Notes: generated from the letters alone by a model not told the origin. A stretch of 64,000 bases of DNA from Chlamydiia bacterium (GCA_030429605.1 JAUIEV010000004.1:124001-188000); one strand, 5' to 3'; counted from the first letter of the stretch, positions 28,914 to 37,072 are shown. A program made the numbers and translations.

Positions 28914-29383
28914 ACAACCATATCCCATGCGAATTTTCTTGGTTTACTTTCAGTACCAAAAAAATTGTGAGCACATTTAGCTGCTGAGAATGCATCATCT
29001 ACGTCTTTTTCTTCAGCACTCGGCCCGGGAGTCGAAGGTCTGTATTCGTCTTTTTCCTCAAGAATTTCAGCAGATGGTCCAGGAGTTGATGGTTTTGCAC
29101 TGGGTCCTGGCGTAAGAGGTTTTGCACTCGGCCCAGGTGTTGATGGCTGAGCGCTTGGTCCAGGTGTAAGTGGTTTCCCATCTTGATTCCCTTGAACATC
29201 TTTGGTGTTTTCTTGAGGTATTGAAATAGAGAGAACGTGCGCTGTGCGTTCCTTTGTTTCACATCGTACTGTTTCTTGTTTAATAGTGTCGAGAGCTATA
29301 GGGAGAGATTTCGGAGAATATTTAACAGTTCTACCGTCCACTCCCATAGATTGCTCCTTGTTGTGTCCATTGACTAATGGCAT
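28910..29383 (-). CDS. TPGPSA-repeat protein 1, unknown
   Basis: 157 residues. A hydrophilic N-terminal part (1-69) leads into four tandem 9-residue units: KPLTPGPSA, QPSTPGPSA, KPLTPGPSA, KPSTPGPSA. A 9-residue acidic interruption (EILEEKDEY) follows and then one more unit, RPSTPGPSA. The tail is acidic, then basic. No signal peptide or membrane span. The codons for identical units differ, so the protein sequence, not the DNA, seems to be conserved. Each unit offers a Thr-Pro and a Pro-Ser site, as in targets of proline-directed kinases; a host-directed effector is an inference. The gene has its own promoter with a perfect TTGACA, and a hairpin directly before its Shine-Dalgarno. Related in repeats, but not in N-terminus, to the gene at 29519. 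Confidence 0.75.
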   Translation of the reverse strand: MPLVNGHNKEQSMGVDGRTVKYSPKSLPIALDTIKQETVRCETKERTAHVLSISIPQENTKDVQGNQDGKPLTPGPSAQPSTPGPSAKPLTPGPSAKPSTPGPSAEILEEKDEYRPSTPGPSAEEKDVDDAFSAAKCAHNFFGTESKPRKFAWDMVV

Positions 29384-29396
29384 GTGTCAACTCCTT

Positions 29397-29411
29397 GGTA
29401 GCATTGCTACC
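29397..29411 (-). promoter_or_regulatory. 5' hairpin abutting the ribosome site of TPGPSA-repeat gene 1
   Basis: On the minus strand GGTAGC-AAT-GCTACC is followed at once by AAGGAG, seven bases and ATG. With transcription starting near 29424 the hairpin lies close to the 5' end of the mRNA. It could protect the message or affect ribosome access. Confidence 0.5.
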
Positions 29412-29430
29412 TTTTGTAAAGAATGACCAC

Positions 29431-29459
29431 AACTTAAAAATTATTTTAACTTTTGTCAA
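29431..29459 (-). promoter_or_regulatory. Promoter of TPGPSA-repeat gene 1
   Basis: On the minus strand TTGACA (29454-29459) and TAAGTT (29431-29436) are 17 bases apart in an A+T-rich spacer. The -35 is perfect, the -10 weak. Confidence 0.5.
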
Positions 29460-29488
29460 ATTTTTTTTTAAAATTCTGTTAAGAAAGG

Positions 29489-29520
29489 AGAGTTGGGGAG
29501 AAGATCTCCCCAGAAACTCT
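29489..29520 (-). terminator. Stem-loop terminator after TPGPSA-repeat gene 2
   Basis: GGGGAGA (29495-29501) and TCTCCCC (29505-29511) pair around an AGA loop; AGAGTT (29489-29494) and AACTCT (29515-29520) extend the stem past a small bulge. On the minus strand it overlaps the stop codon region and is followed by CCTTTCTT, so the U-tract is imperfect. Confidence 0.6.
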
Positions 29521-30100
29521 ACGAAATGCTGAGTGGCCTGATAATTCCAGGTTGTAAGGTTACGAGTCGTGATGCGGTGAAACTCGAAGCAATTCGTTGT
29601 AATGCAGCGTGCAGTACCCTGAGAGAAAGTGGGCTGCTTGATCGAACGAGATAAACAACTGTTCCAGGATCCAATGGTAAGGAAGAAGCGGTAAACCCTT
29701 CTTTAGCAGATGGCCCAGGAGTAAGTGGTTTAGCACTTGGTCCAGGAGTTGATGGTTTTGCGCTGGGCCCCGGCGTGAGAGGTTTAGCACTCGGTCCGGG
29801 AGTTAAACGCTGGGCAGATGGCCCTGGAGTTAACGGTTTAGCACTCGGTCCAGGAGTTGAGGGTTTTGCACTTGGGCCTGCAGTGTCAGGTCTATCCGAT
29901 GGGTCGGGTGTATATGGTTTTACACCGGAATGAGGCCCGTCATGACGCGCGTGAGGATTATTTCCTTTAGTTGTTTCACAAAGAATGTTTCGAGCACAAA
30001 AAGCGCTTTTGTCTGTCGCTGGGGATCTTTCTGCAACATGTTCACTTGTGCGCACATCACTTGAGCTTAGAACGCGCATCAGGCTTGAAGATACTGCCAT
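29519..30100 (-). CDS. TPGPSA-repeat protein 2, unknown
   Basis: 193 residues. The N-terminus is rich in serine (MAVSSSLMRVLSSSDVRTS), compatible with a type III secretion signal. From about residue 60 come eight 9-residue units: two degenerate (KPYTPDPSD, RPDTAGPSA) and six close to K-P-[LS]-T-P-G-P-S-A, one of them QRLTPGPSA. A C-terminal domain of ~60 residues (from KEGFTASSLPLDPG) is unlike that of repeat protein 1. Synonymous differences among units point to selection on the protein. GAGAGG lies five bases before the ATG. Function is unknown; the pair with the next gene suggests duplication of the repeat cassette into two different frames of domains. Confidence 0.75.
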   Translation of the reverse strand: MAVSSSLMRVLSSSDVRTSEHVAERSPATDKSAFCARNILCETTKGNNPHARHDGPHSGVKPYTPDPSDRPDTAGPSAKPSTPGPSAKPLTPGPSAQRLTPGPSAKPLTPGPSAKPSTPGPSAKPLTPGPSAKEGFTASSLPLDPGTVVYLVRSSSPLSLRVLHAALQRIASSFTASRLVTLQPGIIRPLSIS

Positions 30101-30154
30101 ACATACCTCTCTATCTTGGCAAGAAAAAGTTTCGGAATATTAAGTTTTTGTAAA

Positions 30155-30631
30155 TTAATCTGCAACTTCTAATTTATTAAAAATTATTCTTACATCTATG
30201 TGTAAGAAAGAACCTTCTACGTAGTTCGGTAATTCATTTGTTCTCTCTTTTCCAACTTCTGTCTTATAAATTCTGCGTAAAAAATCCAGCGTAAATTTTC
30301 TAGTTGGGCAACAATACGATGCAGATTTATGAGTCAAGCATACATAGTTACTGTGGAGCGTAAACGAACCTTCAGATTGAATAAAGTGAGAAACAAATGA
30401 ATCGAAAGCCAGGTTTAGAATGGCTTCAATCGACTCGAGTGTCTGATACGCATTTGAATGGAATGTAAGTAAGTAAATCGCTTTTAGCTCGCCACCCGTA
30501 AGAGAAGGAGCATCTACAACCTCTTCTTCACATGTTATAAAGTGCTGCGCTGATGAAGAGGGGGTTATTCCTAAGTCTTTAATCAGAGGAGAGCCGTAGT
30601 CACATGCAAAATTTCGAAATTGAACAGGCAT
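30155..30631 (-). CDS. Unknown protein, 158 residues
   Basis: A soluble, cysteine-containing protein with no recognised motif; MPVQFRNFACDYGSPLI starts it, AAGGA precedes the ATG. The middle (AIYLLTFHSNAYQTLESIEAIL) looks helical and the C-terminus beta-rich. It is directly upstream of the two TPGPSA-repeat genes on the same strand (54-base gap) and may be transcribed with repeat gene 2. It could encode a chaperone or partner for them, which is a guess from context only. Confidence 0.6.
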   Translation of the reverse strand: MPVQFRNFACDYGSPLIKDLGITPSSSAQHFITCEEEVVDAPSLTGGELKAIYLLTFHSNAYQTLESIEAILNLAFDSFVSHFIQSEGSFTLHSNYVCLTHKSASYCCPTRKFTLDFLRRIYKTEVGKERTNELPNYVEGSFLHIDVRIIFNKLEVAD

Positions 30632-30811
30632 TTTTGTCCTTGAATAAATGATTTACAATGAATGAGTTGCAAGATTCTAAAGAAGAGTGTGTATTTTTGT
30701 GTAGAAAAAATTTTGAAATAAAGCTTGCGCGAAACTAGTTTGCTTACAACAATGTGGAAATAATCCGAACTATGTGATTTGTAGCACTTTGAGTACCCAA
30801 GGGAGCAAATA

Positions 30812-31135
30812 ATGTCGACTGTCACTAAAAAAAAGCTAATTCAATCAATCGCTCAAAAAAGAGGAATGCACCCAAACGATGTAAGAAATGTTGTGCAATC
30901 GTTTCTTGATGAAATGACTGACAGCCTCGCACACGGTGATCGTCTGGAATTTCGAGATTTTGGTGTTTTTGAAATAGTAAAGCGAAAGAAAAAAATTGGG
31001 AGAAACCCCAAAAACGCAGATGTGCCAATTGTCATTCCTGAAAGAATGGCTGTAAAATTTACACCTGGAAAAAAAATGCGTGAAGAGATTGAAAAACTTT
31101 CTGTGAGCGCTTCGAACAACCAAACAGATCAATAG
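30812..31135 (+). CDS. himD: HU/IHF-family DNA-bending protein
   Basis: 107 residues. The helical dimerisation half (KKKLIQSIAQKRGMHPNDVRNVVQSFLDEM) is followed by the beta-arm GRNPKNADVPIVIPERMAVKFTPGKKM with the intercalating proline in GRNPK. It bends DNA for transcription and nucleoid packing. In Chlamydia the single HU/IHF gene has the same neighbours (unknown gene, accA, msbA). GGGAG lies upstream of the ATG. A stem-loop (CAACCAAA/TTTGGTTG, 31117-31144) spans the stop codon and may end the transcript. Confidence 0.93.
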   Translation: MSTVTKKKLIQSIAQKRGMHPNDVRNVVQSFLDEMTDSLAHGDRLEFRDFGVFEIVKRKKKIGRNPKNADVPIVIPERMAVKFTPGKKMREEIEKLSVSASNNQTDQ

Positions 31136-31219
31136 TTTTGGTTGCGCTTGTTTAAAAATTAAGGTAGGGTTGTCTTACATAAACGTAATACTAATAACCT
31201 GATTGTGGAACCACGATCT

Positions 31220-32425
31220 ATGACAACCTCTTCAAAAACTCTTTGTTCGTGGAGCAGCTTTTTTAATGCTCCAGTCACGGCCACTTCTTTTTTTCCTGCA
31301 TTAAGAGAAGCAATTGCCTCCTCATTTAACGACTCATCGCGTGTTCATCGTCAATCACTTCGAGAGCTAGCTCTAGCACTTCTTTTTGAAGGGCGCACTC
31401 AACAATACGTAGACCTCCTTTTTCTCATTAAGAAAAAAAGTTACTACCTTGATGATGCAAGATCTTTGTTGCTTTATACATTGTGTTGTGAACTCTTAGG
31501 GGAAATTGCACCTGACATTCAATCGATCGAGCTTCCTCAGCAGCCTACGCTAGAAGGGCTTGAGTCTGCGTTTCTTTTTTCAGTGCTTGGAGTATTAAAA
31601 AAAGTTCCCGAGTTTACTGAGAAGGGTGAAAGATATATTAAGGGTGTGCAAGTAGCACTCAATACATATCCTGCATCACTTGGAGTTGATGTCAGCGAGT
31701 TTGAGAGCATTACTCCAGAAGGATTGATTTCTGCCTACACTTTTAGGGATCCAGCTTCGTATCCAGGAACTGTTGAAAATAGTACTTTGTATAAAAAACT
31801 CTCTTCGTTTCTCAACAATAATAAAAGCGATGTTTCACCTCTCCCATTGCATTGTCGCACAAAAAATGTCACTCCCGGAGAGCTTATCGTTCCTTGTGGG
31901 GGAAAAGAGGACGGCATTCTAAGTTGTGTCGTCTCTGATACACTTTCAATTTCGACTGTCCACCCAAGTTTTTTTCCCCTCTTTGAATCAGCACTCATGA
32001 ATGATGAGCTATTGAATGAAGCTTCGAATTGTCGATCGTTCTCAAAAGTGCAGAATAATGGCGGACGTGACATAGGCTGGGTACATTGGACCTCAAAGAG
32101 TGAAAGTCACCATGAACTCCTTACGTTTAGAACGGTTGCACCTGATGAGGTGTTCCCATTTGCACTTTGTTTTTTCGTGCAATGTGAATCGCTTTCTATC
32201 GATGGTTGGGGAGAGCTTTCAAAAGGTTCTTTGACAAAATACCAATCAGGTGTTTCTGAGTTGGAATGCAGCGCAAAGGGTACTTCTTTTCGCCTTACGC
32301 CCTTGTATGAAGGTGAAATGCATGTGCTGCCTCTTGCAGGTGGGAAGCATTTTTATGGAGCAGATTTTTTGGTTGCGTATGTTGTAGAAAATGATAAACA
32401 TGTTTTGAAATTAGCCATTTCATAA
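31220..32425 (+). CDS. Conserved chlamydial protein of unknown function (CT266-position homologue)
   Basis: About 401 residues from ATG 31220; an in-frame GTG at 31205 adds five. The protein begins with a helical segment (RVHRQSLRELALALLFEGRT) and ends in a beta-rich half (SELECSAKGTSFRLTPLYEG). No signal peptide, membrane span or known domain. Its place between the HU/IHF gene and accA is that of CT266 in C. trachomatis, so I take it as an orthologue by position; sequence identity could not be tested. Function unknown. Confidence 0.75.
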   Translation: MTTSSKTLCSWSSFFNAPVTATSFFPALREAIASSFNDSSRVHRQSLRELALALLFEGRTQQYVDLLFLIKKKSYYLDDARSLLLYTLCCELLGEIAPDIQSIELPQQPTLEGLESAFLFSVLGVLKKVPEFTEKGERYIKGVQVALNTYPASLGVDVSEFESITPEGLISAYTFRDPASYPGTVENSTLYKKLSSFLNNNKSDVSPLPLHCRTKNVTPGELIVPCGGKEDGILSCVVSDTLSISTVHPSFFPLFESALMNDELLNEASNCRSFSKVQNNGGRDIGWVHWTSKSESHHELLTFRTVAPDEVFPFALCFFVQCESLSIDGWGELSKGSLTKYQSGVSELECSAKGTSFRLTPLYEGEMHVLPLAGGKHFYGADFLVAYVVENDKHVLKLAIS

Positions 32426-32443
32426 ATCATTTTTTTGCTGGTA

Positions 32444-32472
32444 TTGAATTTTAACAACTTCTGAGAGATAAT
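32444..32472 (+). promoter_or_regulatory. Promoter for the L,D-transpeptidase-accA unit
   Basis: TTGAAT (32444-32449) and GATAAT (32467-32472) are 17 bases apart, followed by a ~50-base leader with GGAG before the GTG at 32528. Confidence 0.55.
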
Positions 32473-32527
32473 GGGAGTACCTTACTTCCCTTTCTCTTCG
32501 GATGGATAAAAAGTATTTGGAGTAGTT

Positions 32528-33481
32528 GTGAAATTTTCTCGTTTTCTTGTTCTTTCGACCGTTGGCCTCTTTGGGTTTATTGGAATTCTTTCTTTCATGA
32601 AAAAAAAGCCTGAGCAAGAGCCTGAAGTTGCCCAAGTCATTCAGGAAGAAATACCTATAGCAATCGAAGAGATGCCGGAGAGTTCCCAAGCTCATGATAA
32701 TGATGCTCCAAAAGATGTAGATAGAATCCGGGCGCTTTTCACAACAGGACCGCAAAAACTCCCTATTGTTGAAACAGTTAAATATACTTCTCGAGTGCCT
32801 TGGCTTAAAGGAAGGCCAGCATGGATAACAGACTACGCATCACACTACGCAACGTCACGTCATTTTATTGCTCGAAGTTTAAACGGAAGAGCGGACTATT
32901 TCACACAAAAAGTCTCGTCAGGAAATAAATTTAATGTCTTTAGAAAAGATAAAAATTTTAATTTCCACCTTGTCGTTGACCTTTCGAAATGTAAGATGTT
33001 TTTTTACTACCATGATACAGATACGAACGAACGAATGCTTCTAAAATCGTATGTTGTTGGTGTAGGTAGACGAGATGAGCACGCGCCTTCAGGTTCACTG
33101 ACACCGCTTGGTACATACAAGCTGGGGGATAAAGTTGCCATTTATAAGGAAGGGGTGACAGGCTTTTTTCAAGACGGTGAAGTTGAAATGATTCAAGTCT
33201 TTGGTACTCGTTGGATTCCTTTCGCAGAAGAGGTGGACGGATGTAGCGAAGACGCACGAGGATATGGAATACACGGTGCTCCATGGTATCATAGAGCTGA
33301 GGATGGAACTCTTGTAGAAGACAGAGAGTCCGTAACACGGTTTGAAAGTGATGGTTGTATACGTTTACTTCAAGAAGACGTTGAAGAAATATTTTCTATT
33401 GTTATTAGCAAACCAACGTATGTGCATATAGTCAAAACATTTTCGGATGTAGAGCTTCCGGGAATTGAGGCTGAAGAATAG
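32528..33481 (+). CDS. L,D-transpeptidase (YkuD domain), variant catalytic motif
   Basis: 317 residues from GTG 32528 (GGAG upstream). A membrane anchor (LVLSTVGLFGFIGILSF) is followed by an acidic linker (~28-65) and a YkuD domain from ~145. The catalytic region has His249 in GYGIHGAPW and Cys277 in ESDGCIRL. The usual S/T-H-G-C-x-R motif reads S-D-G-C-I-R here, with Asp in place of the second His; the spacing from His249 to Ser274 is also longer than the usual 14 to 17. YkuD enzymes form 3-3 peptidoglycan crosslinks or attach proteins. The enzyme may be active with altered chemistry, or not. It precedes accA by 11 bases. Confidence 0.85.
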   Translation: MKFSRFLVLSTVGLFGFIGILSFMKKKPEQEPEVAQVIQEEIPIAIEEMPESSQAHDNDAPKDVDRIRALFTTGPQKLPIVETVKYTSRVPWLKGRPAWITDYASHYATSRHFIARSLNGRADYFTQKVSSGNKFNVFRKDKNFNFHLVVDLSKCKMFFYYHDTDTNERMLLKSYVVGVGRRDEHAPSGSLTPLGTYKLGDKVAIYKEGVTGFFQDGEVEMIQVFGTRWIPFAEEVDGCSEDARGYGIHGAPWYHRAEDGTLVEDRESVTRFESDGCIRLLQEDVEEIFSIVISKPTYVHIVKTFSDVELPGIEAEE

Positions 33482-33492
33482 GGGGACGCATC

Positions 33493-34452
33493 ATGCTAGC
33501 GCATGAGAAGAAAATCTTTGAATACGAAGAAATGATTGCTTCTTTGAAAAAGCAAGAAAGTAGCGAGAAGTTGCTCAATACATCTGAAATTGAAAAGCTA
33601 GAAAAAAAATTAGCTAAGTTGAAGGTGTCTGTCTACTCAAAGCTTTCTCCTTCACAGCGCGTTGCTATTAGTCGTCATCCTGATCGTCCGCAGGCAAAAG
33701 ATTTTATTGTGAATGTATGCGATGATTTTAGAGAAATATTTGGCGATCGCTTGTACCAAGATGACCCGGCAATCATTGCTGGATTTGGATATATCAATGG
33801 CCAAAAAGTTGCGATCATTGGGCAGGAAAAAGGGAAAGACACGGAGAGTCGTCTCTACAGAAACTTCGGTATGCCACACCCTGAAGGGTATAGAAAAGCG
33901 CTACGGGTTATGCGACTTGCTGAGAAATTCGCAATCCCTGTTGTGACACTGATAGATACTCCGGGTGCATATGCTGGACTTGCTGCTGAGGAAAGAGGGC
34001 AAGGATGGGCAATCGCAGAGAATCTTAGAGAAATGGCTGCATTGAAAACGCCGATTATTGCCGTTATCATTGGTGAGGGGTGCTCTGGTGGTGCTTTAGG
34101 GATAGGAGTTGCCGATAAAGTTGCCATGCTAAGCCATGCGTACTATTCAGTTATTTCTCCGGAAGGGTGTGCATCTATTCTCTGGCGAGATGCAAAGAAA
34201 AGCGACAAGGCTGCTGAAGCATTAAAAATGAATGCTGAAAACCTAAAAGAGTTTCAAATTATTGATGACATCCTAGAAGAACCACTGGGAGGAGCGCATC
34301 ATGATCCTCAACGGATGTTCCAAACACTTAAGGCGTATCTTTTTGAGCAATGTTCAACTCTTGAGCAAAAAGAAATGCATGAATTACTTGATCAAAGGTA
34401 TCAAAAATTTCGTGCTATGGGTGCATTTGAAGAAATGCGTGAGGATGCGTAG
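33493..34452 (+). CDS. accA: Acetyl-CoA carboxylase carboxyltransferase subunit alpha
   Basis: 319 residues, standard. The start KIFEYEEMIASLKKQE and the carboxyltransferase core (FGMPHPEGYRKALRVM, LIDTPGAYAGLAAEERGQ, GEGCSGGALGIG) identify AccA. With AccD it transfers the carboxyl from biotin to acetyl-CoA, the first step of fatty acid synthesis. Same order accA-msbA as in Chlamydia. Followed by a stem-loop terminator. Confidence 0.97.
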   Translation: MLAHEKKIFEYEEMIASLKKQESSEKLLNTSEIEKLEKKLAKLKVSVYSKLSPSQRVAISRHPDRPQAKDFIVNVCDDFREIFGDRLYQDDPAIIAGFGYINGQKVAIIGQEKGKDTESRLYRNFGMPHPEGYRKALRVMRLAEKFAIPVVTLIDTPGAYAGLAAEERGQGWAIAENLREMAALKTPIIAVIIGEGCSGGALGIGVADKVAMLSHAYYSVISPEGCASILWRDAKKSDKAAEALKMNAENLKEFQIIDDILEEPLGGAHHDPQRMFQTLKAYLFEQCSTLEQKEMHELLDQRYQKFRAMGAFEEMREDA

Positions 34453-34487
34453 CTCTGTTGTCTGAGCTTTCAGGTGAGTGAGCGGCA

Positions 34488-34517
34488 GTTTCCACTTTGA
34501 GGAAACCAGCGTTTTTT
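34488..34517 (+). terminator. Terminator after accA
   Basis: GTTTCC (34488-34493) and GGAAAC (34501-34506) pair around a 7-base loop, followed after CAGCG by TTTTTT. It overlaps the -35 region of the msbA promoter. Confidence 0.6.
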
Positions 34518-34525
34518 GATACAAT
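34497..34525 (+). promoter_or_regulatory. Promoter of msbA with extended -10, very short leader
   Basis: TTGAGG (34497-34502) and TACAAT (34520-34525) are 17 bases apart, with TGA before the -10 (extended form). Transcription would begin near 34532, two bases before the ATG at 34534, which has no Shine-Dalgarno. Confidence 0.45.
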
Positions 34526-34533
34526 GCCGCTGT

Positions 34534-36459
34534 ATGAAAAAATTACTTCTCGCAGCAATCAGAACATCAAAACACTACACTCTTCTCGTATTCACAGTCA
34601 GTGCGATGTTGCTTCTTTCTTTTTCAAGTCAGCTTGAAATGTTTACTCTTGGTATTTTATCAAGTAAGGGCGCTGATTTTTTTACTCTTTTTGGAGATCC
34701 GAATAAAAGCGGCATTGAGCAAACAATCACTCTCGATGAAGTGAAAGAAAAGTGGGCTCAGATTGAGGGCGATAAGAAAGGTGCTATCTCTCAAAGTGAT
34801 GCTAATGTCTATTTAGGAAAGCAAAAGACCAATAATCCGCTGCAAAGGCTGATGTATTCAGTTGAAGCCAAGTTTAATTTTGGTGGAAAAAATATCTCGG
34901 CTCTCATCTGGCTTATTCTCGTCGTTGCTATTTTTAAAGCGCTAGGTCTCTTTTTTAGTCGATACATGACTCAAATTTTAGCCATTCGAGTCAGTAGAGA
35001 CTTGCGAGAACAATATTTTGAGCATATTCAATCACTACCAATGAGTTTTTACCATAAATACAATATTGGAGCCCTTTCTGCTCGGGTTGTAGGAGATGCG
35101 TCGCAAATTGCGCAGTCTGTAAACTCATTTATTACAAATTATATTCAAGCTCCATTTCAAATAACAGCAAGTCTCATTGGGTGTTTTTTACTCTCTTGGC
35201 AGCTCTCGCTTGTTATTTTTGCTGGGCTACCTCTTATCGCGCTGCCAGCGATTTTTATTACCAGAAAAGTGAAGGCATTTACGAGAATGCTGCAGAAAAA
35301 TCAAGAACGGTTTTCTTCGGTTCTTATAGATTATCTTTCTGGTGTTCAAACAGTTAAAATTTTTGGAATGGAAAATTTTTCTCTCAAGAAATACCGAGAG
35401 CAAAATAATGAAATGGCTCGCATAGAGTCAAAGACGGCAAAATATGATCTGTTGATCCGTCCGATTCTTCATACAATTACGAGCTTTTGCCTTGCTACTG
35501 TACTGATTTTTGGCTTGTATGTTCTAAAGATGAGTGTTTCTCAACTGTTTGTTTTCTGTGGGCTTCTCTATCTCTTTTATGAGCCAGTGAAAAAATTTAC
35601 AGAAGAGAATGCGGTTATTCAAAAAGGTGTCGTTGCAGCTGAACGAATGTTTGAGGTGCTCGACCTTCAGCCGCTGATATGTGATAAAGAAGATGCAATA
35701 GAACTGTGCTCGTTTAGCGAATCGATTGAATTCGATGATGTATGGTTTCGATACGGGAACGAATGGGTGCTTAAAGGGGTTTCTTTTACAGTTTCTAAAG
35801 GAGAAACGGTTGCAATTGTTGGAACAACAGGTGCTGGTAAATCGACGATTGTACAGCTCCTTCCTCGCTTATATGACATTCAGCAAGGTGAAATACGGAT
35901 TGATGGAACCTCGATAAAAGATTTTACCCAAAAGTCTCTACGCAGGCAGCTGGGCTTTGTTTCGCAAAAGCCATTTCTTTTTTACGATACAATTGCTTCA
36001 AATATTGCTTTTGGAAAAGAGTTTTCAAAAGATGAGATCGAATATGCAGCGCAAAAAGCACATGCGGCTGAATTTATCGAGAGTTTGCCAGATGGATATA
36101 ATACAATGCTCGAAGAGACGGGGAAAAACTTTTCTGGTGGGCAGCAGCAACGTATAGCCATTGCAAGAGCCCTTATTAAAAAGTCTCCGATTCTTATCCT
36201 TGATGAGGCAACGTCTTCTTTAGATTCTCTGTCTGAGGAAAAAATTAAACAAGCGATTCAAGCACTTCATGGTGCAACGACCCAAATAATTATTGCGCAT
36301 AGGCTTTCAACGATTGAGCATGCTGATAGAATTATTGTTCTTGAACGGGGAGAGAAAATTGCGGAAGGAACAAAAGACGAGCTGCTTACTTCATGTCCTC
36401 AATTTACACTTATGTGGGAAACCCACTTTGCCACGTCTGGTCTGGGTTCTACATCGTGA
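34534..36459 (+). CDS. msbA: Lipid A export ABC transporter MsbA-like
   Basis: 641 residues from ATG 34534; a full half-transporter. Membrane helices run from ~15 to ~330 and the ATPase from ~395: Walker A GTTGAGKST, signature NFSGGQQQR, Walker B ILILDEATSS, switch IIAHRLST. It flips lipid A precursors in the inner membrane. Unusually, ~85 residues lie between the first and second membrane helices, including an EF-hand-like loop E78-GDKKGAISQS-D89 (E at position 1, G at 6, I at 8, D at 12). The gene has its own putative promoter. Same place as CT264 in C. trachomatis. Confidence 0.9.
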   Translation: MKKLLLAAIRTSKHYTLLVFTVSAMLLLSFSSQLEMFTLGILSSKGADFFTLFGDPNKSGIEQTITLDEVKEKWAQIEGDKKGAISQSDANVYLGKQKTNNPLQRLMYSVEAKFNFGGKNISALIWLILVVAIFKALGLFFSRYMTQILAIRVSRDLREQYFEHIQSLPMSFYHKYNIGALSARVVGDASQIAQSVNSFITNYIQAPFQITASLIGCFLLSWQLSLVIFAGLPLIALPAIFITRKVKAFTRMLQKNQERFSSVLIDYLSGVQTVKIFGMENFSLKKYREQNNEMARIESKTAKYDLLIRPILHTITSFCLATVLIFGLYVLKMSVSQLFVFCGLLYLFYEPVKKFTEENAVIQKGVVAAERMFEVLDLQPLICDKEDAIELCSFSESIEFDDVWFRYGNEWVLKGVSFTVSKGETVAIVGTTGAGKSTIVQLLPRLYDIQQGEIRIDGTSIKDFTQKSLRRQLGFVSQKPFLFYDTIASNIAFGKEFSKDEIEYAAQKAHAAEFIESLPDGYNTMLEETGKNFSGGQQQRIAIARALIKKSPILILDEATSSLDSLSEEKIKQAIQALHGATTQIIIAHRLSTIEHADRIIVLERGEKIAEGTKDELLTSCPQFTLMWETHFATSGLGSTS

Positions 36460-37072
36460 AATAGACAGCGAGTAGAATGAGGCTACATCCCATAATTCCT
36501 TGAACAGATCGTTTGTTCTTCGTAAGCAGATCTGCTATTTTTCCAAGAGAAAGAAGAAGGGTAAGTGAGCAAAACCAAAAGAGGTTCGCTCCAAGAAACG
36601 TGCATGAAAGAAGGAGTTCGTGAACGAATGAGCTGTGTGCATTTGAGAACTGTGTGAAAAGGGCTAAGAGAAAAAAGGGAACTTTTGGATTAAGCAGATT
36701 GCATAAAAAACCTGCAAAAAACCCGGTCTGTCCTTTTTTTTGTGGAGTAGGGGTGCTTTCATCTGCCTTCCGGATGAGTGGAAGAATCATGTTTGTTCCG
36801 AGGTAGAGCAGGTAAAATGCGCCAGCATACTGTATGATTTTTGAAAGTGCAGGATACGTTTCAAAAAGAAGCGTGATACCTAGTGAGACTGCGAAAAGAT
36901 GACAGGTGAGGGCAGTTGCAATACCAAAGGAAGTCTTTATTCCTGATTTTACCCCTCCAAAGAGTGAAGCATGTGTAACAAGTGCAAAGTCAGGTCCAGG
37001 TGACATCGCAGCAAGGAGCGAGAAAAGGCCTGCTACCACGTAGGTGAAAAGCACCGTATCAGAAGTCATCAT
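36449..37072 (-). CDS. LysE-family amino acid exporter
   Basis: 207 residues from ATG 37072, the typical LysE length; codons further 5' (to 37264) lie within the epimerase gene and would add 65 unrelated residues. The signature AAMSPGPDFALVTHASLFGG is at the start of the protein, and six membrane helices follow. Members export amino acids or homoserine lactones; substrate unknown. The ATG overlaps the end of the epimerase gene by 14 bases; the 3' end overlaps msbA convergently by 11. Confidence 0.88.
   Translation of the reverse strand: MMTSDTVLFTYVVAGLFSLLAAMSPGPDFALVTHASLFGGVKSGIKTSFGIATALTCHLFAVSLGITLLFETYPALSKIIQYAGAFYLLYLGTNMILPLIRKADESTPTPQKKGQTGFFAGFLCNLLNPKVPFFLLALFTQFSNAHSSFVHELLLSCTFLGANLFWFCSLTLLLSLGKIADLLTKNKRSVQGIMGCSLILLAVYFTM

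Noticed and set aside
29050-29910. Short repeats about 27 bases apart that could suggest a CRISPR or minisatellite array
   Set aside because: The repeats are in frame, encode the TPGPSA units, differ at third codon positions and have no unique spacers; no cas gene is present.
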